Positions 21,301 through 34,215 of a stretch of DNA of 64,000 nucleotides are shown here, piece by piece. The number at the start of each line of letters is the position of its first letter. The first letter of the stretch is position 1. The stretch is from Nicotiana tabacum (lineage: Eukaryota; Streptophyta; Magnoliopsida; Solanales; Solanaceae). The stretch spans positions 156,206,178-156,270,177 of the forward strand of contig NC_134085.1 in assembly GCF_000715075.1 (NCBI RefSeq), read 5' to 3'. The notes beneath the pieces are model-generated. The model was not told the origin of the DNA. It did not search any database and worked only from the letters and a program-made list of their open reading frames with translations. The position numbers were made by a program, and so were the translations under genes.

Positions 21301-22030
21301 TGTGACGACCCGAAGGGTCATCACCGTAGTTCTTCCTTGTTCTGCGCTTTCGAGGCCTTGAAAACCTCGTTTTTAGTTGCCTCTATTGGCGTGCGTAGTT
21401 TGGGCGCGTAGCCAAAAAGTTTTTATGTTAGAATATGTGAATTATGTGAAACATTTGATGAATTTTGGTATTAATATGCATAATGTTGACATCGGTCAAC
21501 ATTTTGGGTAAACGGACCCGGACCTGTGATTCGACGGTCCCGGAGGGTCCGTAGAAAAATATGGGACTTGGGCGTGTGCCCGGAATTAAATTCTGAGGTC
21601 CCAAGCCCGAGAAATGAATTTTTGAAAGAAATTGTTTTTCTGAAATTTGATATGAAAATTTGAAATGAAAAAGGAGTTAGAAAATATAGGTATCGGGCTT
21701 GTATTTTGGTTCCGACGCCCGGTACAAGTCTTAAATATATGTTAAGTACTATCTGTAAAGTTTGGCTAAAAACGGACGTCATATGATGTGTTTCGGACTA
21801 AAAATGGAGAATTTGAGTTATGAAAGTTGAAGAAAAGAAAATCATGTGTTTGAGGCTTGATCCTATGTATATGATGTTATTTTGGCGATTTGATCGCACG
21901 AGTAAGTCCGTAAGATGTTTTTAAGGTTGTGTGCATGTTTGGTTTGGAGCCCCGAGGGCTCGGGTGAGTTTTGAATGGGGCCCGGGAGGTCTTGGACTTA
22001 AGAAAATGCAGGTTCAGGTGTTGCAGACAC

Positions 22031-22249
22031 CAGCGCGGCCGCGGTCATTTCCGCGCGGTCCGCGCTGGAGCCGCGCGGCCGCGATGCATTTTTGTGTGGT
22101 CCGCGTGGCTGAGTCTGAGGGCTAGGGTTTCAGGTTAGCCAGCGCGGCCGCGCACCAAAACAGTGCGGTCCGCGCTGGAAGGGTTCAGAGAAGCCCCACT
22201 TTTCTCCCACTCGGCGCGGCCGCAACACATTTTTGTGCGGTTCGCGCCA
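22031..22249 (+). repeat. CG-rich imperfect repeats with GCGGCCGC cores in the 5' LTR
   Basis: Four occurrences of a GCGCGGCCGC phrase, each followed by a GCGGTCCGCGC-like phrase, stand out against the AT-rich surroundings. The 3' LTR equivalent (46923-47101) lacks 40 bp bounded by direct GCGCGGCCGCG repeats, which fits deletion by recombination or slippage. Confidence 0.8.
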
Positions 22250-23180
22250 GGTCCTCAGAAAGGTATACAAGTTCGGAAAATCTCAGTCATTTTTCACTTT
22301 TCAAAAATCCAAAACCAAAGAGGCGATTTTCCAAACAACTTTTTTTCTCCAAAACGATTGGTAAGTGATTTCTAAATTAATTTCTTTATTCCTTAACATC
22401 TTTTAATATAATTTCAACTTCAAATCAAAGATTTTTATGGGGAAAAATTGGGTGTTTTGGGTAGAACCTAGGTTTTCTACAAATTGAGAAGTTGGACCTC
22501 AATTTGGGGTCCGATTTAAAAATAAATCATATATTTGGATTCGTGGGGGAATGGGTAACCGGGTTTTGGTCCGAGCCTCGAGTTTCGACCACGTGGGTCT
22601 GGGGGTATTTTTGACCTTTTTGGGAAAAACCTTGAAAAATCTATTTTCATGCATTGGGGATGATTCATTTAGTAATTATTAATGTGACTAATTAACTTAT
22701 GACTAGATCCGAGCGGATTTGTAGTGGAATCAAGAGGTAAAGCTATACTAGAAGCGTGAGTTGAGTTTGGAGCATTCGAGGTAAGTGTTTGTTCTAACTT
22801 TGGCTTGAGGGAATAGGATTAGGATGATATTTGCTACTTGCTAATGTGGAGTACGGTGTATAGGCATGGTGACGGTTATCTATGCACCGGAGTCTAGCAT
22901 GACCGTGAGTCTTGATTGCTTTTAATTCGAATAATGTGACACAAGCTCCTTGTTTATTTGATAAGTTTCATATAATGTGAACGGTTGAGGAAGAATGATT
23001 TAAAAGGAGAATGTGTTGTGAATACTCCCTTGCCGGGAAGTGTAGACTGATATATATATTCTCCCTTGTCGGGATATTTTGAGCTGTTAGTTGTACCCTT
23101 GCCGGGTTAAAGGTATTGAGTTGTTATTCTCCCCTGAAGGGGTCTACTTTATGAAGTCAGATATTATGAACTATAATATG

Positions 23181-23456
23181 GGATCGTGTGGCACGCCGTC
23201 CACTTATATATGATATTATGGGATCGTGTGGCACGCCGTCCACTTATATATGATATTATGGGATCGTGTGGCATGCCGTCCACTTATATATGATATTATG
23301 GGATCGTGTGGCACGCCGTCCACTTATATATGATATTATGGGATCGTGTGGCACGCCGTCCACTTATATATGATATTATGGGATCGTGTGGCACGCCGTC
23401 CACCTATATATGATATTATGGGATCGTGTGGCACGCCGTCCACCTATATATGATAT
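23181..23456 (+). repeat. 40-bp minisatellite in the 5' LTR, 7 units
   Basis: The unit GGATCGTGTGGCACGCCGTC plus CACTTATATATGATATTATG repeats exactly every 40 bases starting at 23181, with only single-base variants. The 3' LTR carries 8 units (48032-48340). Confidence 0.95.
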
Positions 23457-24142
23457 ATATATATATATCATGGAAACCAGAGTTTCTTCTATTTATTTCC
23501 GATATTTCATTTTTATCTTTTACTCCCCGATAGCATGTCCCCTCCCAGTCTTACTTTGTATTATCTTGTTATTGTTTTCTTGCACTTGTTGTATATATAT
23601 CTGTACAGGTTAATTGTGGTCGATAGTGTCTAGCCTCGTCACTACTTCGCCGGGGTTAGGCCAGGCACTTACCAACATATGGGGTCGGTTGTGCTGATGC
23701 TACACTCTGTGCATTTTTGGTGCACAGATCAGGGAGCAGCTTACGGACCGCAGTAGTAGGACTTCTGGGAGCTATCTTCAGTCCAAAGACTCTCGAGGTA
23801 GCCTAGTTGGCGTTCGCAGGCCGAAGTCCTTTTCCATGTTTTTTTTTCGTTTGTTTATCTTGTATCAGACAAACATGATATATTTTCCCTTCAGACATTG
23901 ATTGTATTATTCTGTAGTAGTCCGTGAACTAGTGACACCAGACTCTGGGTAGCATTTTGGTTCAAACTTCCGCACTTTTGGTTTTCAGTTGCTTTAGAAT
24001 TAAAGTCTTCCGCTTAGATTTTGTTTCGTTTATTTTATTGTTTGAAAGAAAGCAGGAAAGGTGTTTTAAATATTTGGCTTGCCTAGCTCCGATAGTAGGC
24101 GCCATCACGACACCCGATGGTGGGAAATCCGGGTCGTGACAA

Positions 24143-24158
24143 GTTGGTATCAGAGCCC
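24143..24158 (+). other. Primer-binding site of the chromovirus
   Basis: GTTGGTATCAGAGC lies one base past the 5' LTR. TGGTATCAGAGC is complementary to the 3' end of plant initiator methionine tRNA, the common primer of this group. Confidence 0.88.
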
Positions 24159-24337
24159 TAGGTTACTTAGGTTTCACAACTCACGGACAAGCTCAGTAGA
24201 GTCTGAGGGATCGGTACGGAGACGTCTGTATTTATCCCGCAGAGGCTACCGAGTTAGGAAAACTTCACCTTGTTCATTCTTGTCGTGCTATTCTGTTTCT
24301 CAAATACTGATTGTCTTTCCACTCTGTTCTTTCGCAG

Positions 24338-25830
24338 ATGGCGAGGACACGTGCTTCCTCTTCTACCGCGCAACAGCCTGAGCCCCCAGCAGCAGCCCCT
24401 ATTAGGGGCAGAGGGCGAGGCCGAGGCCGGGGCAGGGCTCAGCCCCGAGCAGCATTTCCAGCGACGGAGCCTCAGGTAGATTTTGAGGAGGAGGTTCCGG
24501 CCCCAGCTATTCCAGTGGGCCCAGCTCAAGTCCTAGAGGGTTTCATAGCCACTCTAGTGCTTCAAGATGCTTTGGTCTGACTGGTAGGCTTTATGGAGGG
24601 CATTTCTAGAGCGGGTTTGCTTCCCGCAGCTCTAGCCCCATCCCAGGCTGGGGGAGGAGTTCAGACTCCCGATACTCGTACTCCAGAGCCGGCAGCTCCT
24701 CAGGCTCAGGTTCCAGTAGTTCAGCCAGCTGTGGCAGCCCAGCCAGGTATTGCGGCTCAGTCCAGTGATGGTGCGGCTATGTCCGCGGATGCTTTGTGGA
24801 GGCTTGATCGTTTCACCAAGCTCTTCACTACTACATATAGTGGCACTCCCTCAGAGGATGCTCAGGATTTCATATTCAGCTGTCATGAGGTTCTACGGAC
24901 TATGGGCATTGTAGAGACCAATGGGGTCGACTTCGCCACTTTTCGCCTGGCAGGATCCGCCAAGACTTGGTGGAGGGATTTCTGTTTAGCCAGGCCAGCA
25001 GGGTCGCCATCATTGACCTGGGATCAGTTTTCAGAGTTATTTCTGGGGAAGTTTCTCCCAGTTACTCAGCGAGATGCTCTTCGCAGGTAGTTTGAGCGTC
25101 TCCAGCAGGGTCCTATGACGGTCACCTAGTATGAGACCCGGTTCATTGATCTTGCTCGTCATGCCATTGTGATACTCCCCACCGATAGAGAGAGGGTGCG
25201 GAGGTTTATTGATAGGTTGGCCCAGCCGATCCGTGTTCAGATGGCCATGAGTACCGGTAGTGAGATTTCATTTTAGGAGGCGGCAGATGGTGCCCGCCGG
25301 ATAGAGATAGCACTTGCTCAGGGAGGTGGTCATGGGTCTGATAAGAGGCCCCGTCATTCTGGTAGATTCAGTGGTACCTCGTCTGGAGGTAGGGATTCTT
25401 ATGGTAGAGGCCATCCTTCGAGGCCCTTTCAGTCAGCTCTCCAGGCTTTTCATGGTACACCAGGTGGTCGTGGTTCTTAGCCGCAGTATTCTGACCAGCA
25501 GCTCTTCAGTTCACCATCAGCACCTATCAGTGCACCACCACTTCGTTATTCTCAGCAGCCGAGGGCTTGTTATACTTGCGGTGATGTGAGTCACATTGCC
25601 AGATATTGCCCTCGAGTTTCCATCAGCTCGCAGCAGCAGGGTTCTCGCCCGATGATCCAGGCACCAGTTGCCCTACAGCCTGCCCAGCCAGCTAGAGGCA
25701 GGGGTAGAGGACATAGAGGTGGAGGTAGAGGTTTTAGAGGTGGAGCTCAGACCACTAGAGGTAGGGGTCAACCAGCAACAGATCTTCCCAGGGATATGAT
25801 TCAGGGAGGTGGGGCCCACCCCGTTGTTAT
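24338..25830 (+). pseudogene. Gag of the chromovirus, interrupted by stops
   Basis: The start is placed at 24338 (MARTRASSSTAQQ). An alanine/proline- and arginine/glycine-rich N terminus precedes the capsid (WRLDRFTKLFTTTYSG, AQDFIFSCHEVLRTMGI, TWWRDFCLARPAG). The nucleocapsid zinc knuckle CYTCGDVSHIARYC (25568-25609) has intact C-C-H-C spacing, and RG-rich tails follow. The whole stretch is in one frame apart from stops near 24578, 25088, 25128, 25275 and 25480. Several stops are TAG where the family has glutamine. A missing base near 25832 shifts the frame into protease. Confidence 0.9.
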
Positions 25831-25833
25831 GCT

Positions 25834-26918
25834 TTGCCAGCCAGGCCAGAGGCTAAGTCATCAGATGCTGTGATTACAGGTACTATTCTGGTCTGTGATA
25901 GGGATGCTTCTGTGTTATTTGATCCCGGATCTACATATTCATATGTGTCGTCCTATTTTGCACCCTATTTGGTTATGCCTAGTGACTCGTTGAGTATTCC
26001 TGTTTATGTGTCAACACCGATGGGTGACTCTATTATGGTTGACCAAGTTCATCGTTCTTGTATCGTAGTGTTTGGGGGTCTTGAGACCCGTGTTAATTTG
26101 TTGCTTTTGGACATGGTCGACTTTGATGTTATATTAGGGATGGATTGGTTATCCCCGTACCATGCTATCTTGGATTGCCATGCCAAGACCGTGACCTTAA
26201 CCTTACTGGATTTACCTCGTTTAGAGTGTAGAGGGACTTCTGGTCATTGTACTCGCAGTGTTAGCTCGTATGTGAAAGCTCGGCGTATGGTCGAGAAGGG
26301 ATGTTTGGCCTACTTGGCGTATGTTCGCGATTCTAGCGCGGAGGCCCCTTCTATTGATTCTATGCCCGTTGTTCGGGAGTTTCCTGAGGTTTTCCCTTCA
26401 GACTTGCCGGGTATGCCGCCCGACAAGGATATCGACTTTTGTATTGATTTGGCCCTGGGCACTCAGCCCATTTCTATCCCGCCATATCGTATGGCCCCGC
26501 AGGAGTTGAAAGAGTTAAAGGAACAACTGCAGGATTTGCTTGAGAGAGGTTTCATTAGACCTAGTGTTTCGCCTTGGGGTGCGCCAGTGTTGTTTGTTAA
26601 GAAAAAGGATGGTTCGATGAGAATGTGCATCGATTACCGGCAATTGAACAAGGTTACAATTAAGAATAAGTATCCACTGCCGAGGATCGACGATTTATTC
26701 GACCAGCTTCAGGGTGTGAGGGTGTTTCAAAGATAGATTTGAGATCTGGCTACCACCAGCTGAGGATTAGGGCGTCTGATGTCCCTAAGACAGCATTTCG
26801 CACTCGGTATGGGCACTATGAGTTTTTGGTCATGTCATTTGGATTGACTAATTCCCCAGAAGCGTTCATGGAGTTGATGAACCGAGTGTTCAGACCTTAT
26901 TTGGACTTGTTCGTGATA
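25834..26918 (+). pseudogene. Protease and first half of reverse transcriptase of the chromovirus
   Basis: Protease shows the active-site motif [15 protein letters not shown] follows with [20 protein letters not shown] and [21 protein letters not shown] 1-base loss near 26725 (reading GVRVFQR then stop) shifts the frame; homology resumes at 26735 with [32 protein letters not shown] and the start of the active-site strand, FVIV. The Ogre-like element enters exactly there (TSD at 26919-26923). The second half of RT lies at 43790 onward. Confidence 0.92.
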
Positions 26919-26923
26919 GTCTT
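26919..26923. other. Left target-site duplication GTCTT of the Ogre-like element
   Basis: GTCTT lies within the RT codons next to the catalytic DD and is repeated at 43790-43794 after the element. It proves the insertion point to the base. Confidence 0.92.
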
Positions 26924-29900
26924 TGTAGACACTTGATTTTTGACCCTCTCCGAGAATTTCCACATTTTTAGCGTAAACATGTAATTTAGGCCTAATATAG
27001 CCATTTTAACTATTTTTACTTTATTTCGTCGCAAAAGAAAAATTACAAAAATATATATATGAATTTTAGTTTATGTATTTCTCATAAACTTGAAAAAATA
27101 CAAAAAATGTACTTTATTTTTGTACTTTATATAATTTTGAAAATTACCAAAAAATATGGTTCTATTAATGTTTTGTAGTCATTTTAATTTTGGAAAAAAT
27201 ACAAAAATATTACTTTATATTTTATCTTTATATAAAAATGAAAATTACAAAAAAATAGTTTTATTAATATTTTGTAGCTATTTTAATCTTGAAAAATATT
27301 AAAAAAGATATAGTTTTGTTTTAAATATTAGTCTTATTTTTTATAGTTATTTTGCTTACATAATCAGTTGAGCAACGTCGTGTTCTTATTTCTTGGGTCC
27401 GGGCAAAAGAATAATATTCGGGTTCAAACTACCCTGTTTTAGGCCTAATTTTCGGACCTAGCCCGTAATAATCCGAGTCCACCACACATGGGGGACACGC
27501 GTGGGGAACACGGACGGAACACGACACACGGGGAACCCCACCACGCGTGGGGGACACAAGTCTTGAACCCCACCACGCGTGGGGCTCATTTTTCTTGGCA
27601 TTGGGTATCAAATACACGGGCAAACACAGAAGGAAGGGGGACAGACTTTGAAAAAAACCAACTGGGCACTATTCATCTTCTTCCAAAAAGAAGAAGAAGA
27701 AGAACGAAAACCCTAGGAACCCTCACCCTCCTTCCACCTCCAGCAAACCACCAGCAACAACCTTACCCAGAAACCAGTCGCGCCCCAGCTCCCCGCCACC
27801 ACCAAACACCAGACCTGTTCCGACGACCACCTGCTCCGTCGACCTACTGCCCACTACCAGCCCCAGCCCACGAGCTCCACCTAAAACAGAACCATCGTTG
27901 CTGCATCGTCCACACCTCGACCCTACTGTCCAAACCACCTGCTTCTGCCTCCTACTTCACCCATTCCAGCCTTATCGACCACCAAACCTCCAGCTCAAAC
28001 CTCACGCCATAACCCTCGCCAGCACCTTCCCACTGAACTCCACCATTGCAGCCTCATCACCTTGCCCACGACCCTTCAGTCCCCGTCAAGCAGCAGCTAT
28101 TGCTGCTGCATCGTCCAGCGCATAGTAAACTCTGTTCAGCCCCGTCGACCCTACTGTCGCTTCGTTGATCGGGCAGCAGCTGTAGTCGCGTTGGCTACGT
28201 TGCCGAGCAGCCGTTGTTGCACCTGTTCATTTCATCACCTCCATACCTGCTTCTTCCTCACATCCAAACGACCCCTTCTGCTTTAACTTCTCGTATCAAT
28301 CCGTTGCGTCGAAAAGAATAAAACTAGCAGTCAGCCAACACTTCGGGTCATTGACAGTCTTGGTCCGAGCTTTCTGTTTCAGTCCGTTGAGGTCGTCTTT
28401 GGTTCGTTGAGGTCCGGTACGTCAAGGTTGTTGTCCGAGGTTTCGTCGCAGGTCCAACGCGCCAGACGTTAATCTCAAGTAGGTCATCTCTGCCCGTGTC
28501 CTTCATATTTGCTGTTAGTAATATGTATATGTATTTTGTTGAAATACAGTCTTAGTTCATGTGGATAGTATGCAAATAAGCGAGACATATACATATGATG
28601 TTGTGTGAATTGATATTTCTTGTTAATTAACTCCGTATTCATTGAAATTTGGCCGTGAAAGTCTTTTCCTTTGTTTCGTTATTTTAAGTAGTTATTCGGC
28701 ATTTTGTTTCTTCATGCTCAGATTATTGTTATCCAAATATTTGTTGCAATGGGTGTTTATACACATTCCGAAAGGTGTTAATTATTTTAGTTTGTCTTAA
28801 TAGTTGTTTATACATGTAGTAGTAATGTTAAAATTATAGTAGCAATTTTAATTCCGCGGAAAAATACTCGTTCCATTAAATAAGTTCAATTTACAACCCA
28901 TGACCTCGCAAAGTAGCAAAAATGTAGTTATTTTAGCCTTATCCTTTTTCTTTTGAAAAATAAATAAATAAAAAATGAGGCGAGCTTCGCCACATAAAAA
29001 ATGTACAGATTGCGGAACCCTCACAAAATATATGTATTAAATACTTAGATTACGGGACGGGCTGTTTAGCAAATTTCACGGCCTTACCCAAAATAATAAT
29101 GCGCTAGTCGCTTTAGGCGCGCCTTTAATAATTTATTCTCCCTAACTCGGGTGCACATTTATGTGACCCAAATCCAAATCTCGACGGAGTCGAAATGTGT
29201 TTCTAATCACGGGTACATTGATTGTGACGTGGTTTGAGATGCATTTCCATGACGTTGCAAATTCTTTTTTTAAAATAATGAATGAGACGAGCCTCGACGA
29301 ACAAAAATGCACAAGCTGCGGGGACCTCTAAATGTATATATATTAAAACACTTAGAATTCGGGACATGCCATTTAGCGAATTTTACGGCCTTCCCCAAAA
29401 TAACAATACGCTAGTTGCGTTAGGCACGCCTTTAATAATTTATTCTTCCTAAACTCGGGTGCACATTTATGTGACCCAAATCCCAATCTCAACAGAGTTG
29501 AAACGTAGCTCTAACCACGGGTACATTGATTGTAACGTGGTTCGAGGTGTGTTTTCCACGATGTTGCAATTCTTGATAAAAATAACATTAAATGATAAAA
29601 GCGGTTTAAAAGATAAAATTGGCACATCGGTTCATAATTGTATTAAAATCAGATAAATAAGCTGAATATGACAGTTGAGCGACCGTGCTAGAACCACGGA
29701 ACTCGGGAATGCCTAACACCTTCTCCCGGGTTAACAAAATTCCTTATCCGGATTTCTGGTACGCAGACTGTAATATGGAGTCATTCTTTTCCTCGATTCG
29801 GGATTAAAATTGGTGACTTGGGACACCCTAAATCTCCCAAGTGGCGACTCTGAAATAAATAAACCAATCCCGTTTCGATTGTCCTTTAATTGGAAAAAAC

Positions 29901-29941
29901 TCCCTTGCACCCTCTCGGGCGCTGAAAAGGGAGGTGTGACA
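26924..29941 (+). mobile_element. 5' LTR of the Ogre-like element (3018 bp)
   Basis: It starts TGTAGACACTTG and ends GGAGGTGTGACA. It includes an AT-rich U3 start, palindromic CCACGCGTGG phrases (27487-27590), a C-rich section (about 27720-28290) with non-conserved open frames, and a 307-bp tandem duplication (28977-29575). It differs from the 3' LTR only by scattered substitutions and small indels, so insertion was recent relative to the host elements. Confidence 0.9.
28977..29575 (+). repeat. 307-bp tandem duplication in the 5' LTR
   Basis: Two diverged copies start at GAGGCGAGCTTCG (28977) and GAGACGAGCCTCG (29284). Both contain AACTCGGGTGCACATTTATG and a GGGTACATTGATTGT phrase. The same pair occurs in the 3' LTR at about 42825-43425, so the duplication predates this insertion. 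Confidence 0.85.
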
Positions 29942-29963
29942 GCTCTGGCGACTCTGCTGGGGA
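29942..29963 (+). other. Primer-binding site of the Ogre-like element
   Basis: TGGCGACTCTGCTGGGGA follows the LTR end after three or four bases. This phrase is the usual primer site of Ogre elements, complementary to the end of an arginine tRNA as I recall it. Confidence 0.75.
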
Positions 29964-32900
29964 TTATTTTGCTTTGGATGAATTTTCCCTTTCTACCTTC
30001 CCCATTATGGGTTGTCCGACCCTTTTGAAATTTGGTCGAAAAATCCGTCGAAGATGCTTCTACATCTCGATGATCCGATGGGGATAACTCTGCTGAAGAT
30101 AGCTCTACTGAGTAAATATGTTATCTTACTCCTTCCAGAACTACTTCCTTTTGAGTAGGATGTTTCATTCCCCTGCAAACTACTTCCCCTTTTTATTTTA
30201 TTTTTTATTATTGTTATTATTTTTTTTTATTATCATTAGCTTCTTCCTTTGAAGGCTAACCTCCCTTAAGACTCGGTTTGCCTTTCCCCGAAAGGAACCA
30301 CTGAGGATACTGATTTTTACCGAACTTGTGTTGGACTCCTCGGAACTGCTAGGGATAACACTGTTGGGGAATTATTTACTTACCTATTGGGGGTAAAATG
30401 TTATCCGTTGGGGATAACGCTATCGTGGATAATACTGCTGGGGGATTTTGATTCTTTCAGAACTAGTGCTTCACTATTCGGAAGGCTGTTAGGAATGATG
30501 TTGGCCTCTTGCTTTTTCTGAGCTCAAGTTTCATCCCTTTGCTGGGGAACAACTTCCTCCATTGAAACTTATTATGTTGGGGGCAACACTAGCTCTAAGA
30601 CCACTTCCCTTGAGACTGGCGTTATCTTTTATTCTTCCCCGAATGGGTACCTGACTTCCAGAAAATTTTCTAAATGGAAGGAATCTTTTCTGCCCCAGTT
30701 TGATAATATCCCTGTGCATGCATGTCTGGCATCAATGCCATTTCCCTTACCTGTTTCAAATCAGACAAAATTTGTTAGTTTAAAACATGGTGGTTGGTTG
30801 TGATACTCCCACTGGGATGGTTTTCCCTTTCTCCTTCCTTGCTCTGCGCTCCACAACTTGTTGGGGATGATGTTATTTGCTGGGGATAATCCCTTTCTGT
30901 TGGGGATATCCCTCTTCTTTTGTAGCATAGCTCGAAAACTGGCATTTCCCCGACCTTTTAGTCTAGGATGAATTTCCCAAATCATGCTCACTGCTTTCCT
31001 TGCTTTGTTTACGGGCCTTGGCCTTGAGGTTTATAACCTTGGTTTTGGCAAGGATATCCCTCTTGACACTCATCAACCCTTTTGTCAATTCCCTTTTGCT
31101 GGGGATATCTTTTTTGACACTGGCCTCGCGCTTGTTCCTTGCTGACTATACCACTTGGATGTACTAGTCAAATCTCATCTTGCATATTTGGAAAGCTGAT
31201 GGCATATTTTGAAGTCATTTCACACTTGTTCTGACCAAACAAACTCTATTGGGGAATTTTTCTATGAAAGGAAAAAGATAAAAGGGAACAGAATAAAAAG
31301 ACAAAGGAAAAATATGACTCTTTAACAAAAGAAACTATAAATAAAAACCTATCAAACGCCGATACCGACTCTAATGGTCATGACATGCATATGTGGCCTA
31401 TCCTCTGCCGTCAATCGTCTTTCAAGACCTTCAATTGGCAGTTCCCCATCTGATTCTCAATCTTATTCGACTTGTAGTGCCCGAAGGTTTTCACCATCAA
31501 GTCTCTCTCATCTTTCGTCGCCTTATGGTGCCTGTGAAGGTTTTCACCGATAAGACTCTCTCATTTGTATCACTTCCCAGCTGGGGATTTGGAGTGTTGC
31601 CGGTATGACTCTCTCTGCTGGAGATTAGAGTCCTTTATGCTGTGGAACGGAATGTTATGTTCGCCGGTAAGACTCTTCATTTGTCTGACTTGACATCTTT
31701 TGAAGACTGATCAAAAGGTCTTTCTTGGGACCGTAATGTGGGTTTTGGATAGGGTTAGAAAGAAAGGGTATTAAAGGCTCAAAAATGCACCGATTTCGGG
31801 TTATTAATTACAACCTTCGGAACTAGATTTATTTACAACAAACGCAACATCTTCCCCAGTTTCTTGCTTGGGGATTTTTTAATTGATTGATCTTTTTTCA
31901 TTTTCCAAAATTATGACTGTGCCGTGAAGCGCCTACGTATCCTCTTTGAGGAATCAGGTCAAACGTAGTTCCCACTTCCTCTCTTTTTCTTGTGACTTTC
32001 TTTTCACTCATTTCTTATCTTTCTTTTCTATTTCTTTTGCCTTTTTTTTTCTCTTGCTATTTTTTTTTGTTTTTTGTTGTTTTGCTATTCTTTTTTTTTA
32101 TCTTCCATGTTCGCATCTTCTAGTCGTTGCTACTGATTCCGAACGAGGGGTATGAAAGAAAATAAATAAGGCTCAAAAGGGGTAACGAAGGATAAAGTGT
32201 TTAGGTAGCAGAACAAAATGCCTTCGTCATTCCAGTCTTCAAAACATGCCAAGTGCAAACAACACAATTTAAATTTGTAGTCTCTTCTGATGGTGCTGGA
32301 CTTGACAATTATATTCAACATCTGTTTGTTCATTTGTCACTTCTAAAGCACCGTTGGGCGACACACTCATTCTCATTATTATGAACGACCCTCATGCCAA
32401 TTTGGCGAATCTTTGCTTTTTAACGGTTTTCTTTGTGTTTAACTTGCCCCAGTTCCATATGAATCGAGCTCTGAATAATCTCAACCGTCCTTATTTCCTT
32501 TAAATGGTCTGATCGCCTTTCCAGGGTTTTATGATTAACTTTTAAGATTAGGCCCAAACTGTGTGTGCATGTCATGTCACTAGAATCGGCACTGAACAAA
32601 AATAATAAAAGAACAAATAGATGACTGGAAATAATAAAAGACCGGATTTTGCATTGGCATACCGGTGAAATGGTTAAAAAAATAAACCGGAATAAAATCC
32701 TAAACAACTTGGACAAAACTTAAACAAACCGCTATGACAAAACGGAAAGATAAGCGGAAAGACATTGACACAAAACAATATCCGAATTACAATCCTAAGA
32801 ATAATCCAGACAATAGAAATGACAACAAAATAAGCCACCAAATGCTTCTTTCTTGTTAACCAAGGAACGGAGCGTCCTCCCACTTTATCAAAACTGGCAT

Positions 32901-33810
32901 CTTAGCCACTGAGCCTCGCATCAGCATTGCCTAGACCATTACCAACTTCAATATCATCAACCTTAGTCAGCAAGTCACCAATAATATTTGAGTGCTTCTG
33001 CTATCAGGCCTGATCCCCGCAGAGTGTGTATCATGAGGTGCGAGTAAAGGATTTTGCACGATGTTCTGGGTGTCATTGTCTGGCTTACCACAAACCAACC
33101 ACCTTCTTTCTTTGTGATTCAAAACGAAACAGGTTAAAAGGGACTCAGTCGGTCCCCATTATTAACAACATCTTTTCTTGTTTTTTCTCTTTTCTTTTTC
33201 ATTTTTCTTTTTTTTCGATTTTTTTTCTTTTCTCTTTTTTTTTATTTTTTTTTCATTCTTTTTCATCATTTTTTTTCTTTTTTGTCGTGGTCGAATCTTA
33301 TGGAGATTGCCTACATATCATGACCCCGCATGAATCAGACCTTGCGTAGTTCGGACCAATAAAAGATAAACAATACTAAACACCTTTTTCCAATTTTCAT
33401 AGTAAAACAAACTGGGTTTCAAAGGTTTAAAGATGACCTACAAACTCGAAAATCAAACAACCCATATATTCTAATCAAGAGATTTATAAACTCAAAAACA
33501 AAAGGCTAGCTCCCTTTCTCTGTTCGACAAATGCAACCAAATGGTTATTTTTGCAAACGTGGCCCTCTTCCAAATTCCACATGAATTTTGAGGCCAGGGA
33601 GGATTATTTTATGACACTTTACAAACTTGTCCATTCTTTTACGAAAATAGCCTTTCGACAACTGAAAGATACTCTGAGGCTATTTTGGCAAGAACGGTTT
33701 AAGACACTACCGAAGCTGGCTCGGTTTATTTTTGACAGAAAATCCAAACGGTATTTACCTGACCGCTGACTCTTTGTTTTTTTCTTCTCAAATGATAATA
33801 AAACTTGGTA

Positions 33811-34215
33811 TTGCAAGCACGGCCCTTCAGCGCCTCGGGGACGAAGATTTTTTTTAAGGCTGTGTGGGTCAACTGGACCAAAATCCTAAACATGACCCAA
33901 AAGGTGGCTGTTTATGCAAAGTCAGCCTTCCGGCGTCCCTTTCGGGAACACTCGGCTATTTTTGACAAAACAGCATCACCCGACTTATTTATGACTCTTT
34001 TTATCATTTTTTTCAAAATAGAAAACTCAATATTGCAAACACGACCTTTCAACGTCTCGGGGACGAAGATTTTTAAGGCTGTGTGGGTCAACTGGACCAA
34101 ATCTTTTAAAAAATGACCCAAAGGTGGCTGTTTATGCAAAGTCAGCCTTCCGTCGTCCCTTTCGGGAACATTCGGCTATTTATGACAAAACAACGTCACC
34201 CGACTTCTTTATGAC
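33811..34215 (+). repeat. Tandem duplication of about 224 bp
   Basis: ATTGCAAGCACGGCCCTTCA (33811) and ATTGCAAACACGACCTTTCA (34034) begin two copies, both containing CTGTGTGGGTCAACTGGACC and TATGCAAAGTCAGCCTTCCG. A weaker, partial relative appears at about 33545-33660. Confidence 0.8.

Larger units (their letters stand above)
21301..24141 (+). mobile_element. 5' LTR of the chromovirus (2841 bp)
   Basis: It begins TGTGACGACC and ends GGGTCGTGACA, immediately before the primer-binding site. It contains a CG-rich repeat cluster (22031-22249), several CCCTTGCCGGG-type hairpin phrases (23028-23150) and a 40-bp minisatellite (23181-23456). It differs from the 3' LTR by scattered substitutions, one 40-bp block in the CG cluster and one minisatellite unit. 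Confidence 0.93.

Noticed and set aside
27488..28290. Proline-rich open frames in the 5' LTR (and again at 41330-42100)
   Set aside because: C-rich LTR sequence, different end residues in the two LTR copies, no family resemblance and no constraint visible.
33026..33349. Phenylalanine-rich 107-codon frame
   Set aside because: It is a translation of a T-rich low-complexity tract within the non-coding interior of the Ogre-like element.
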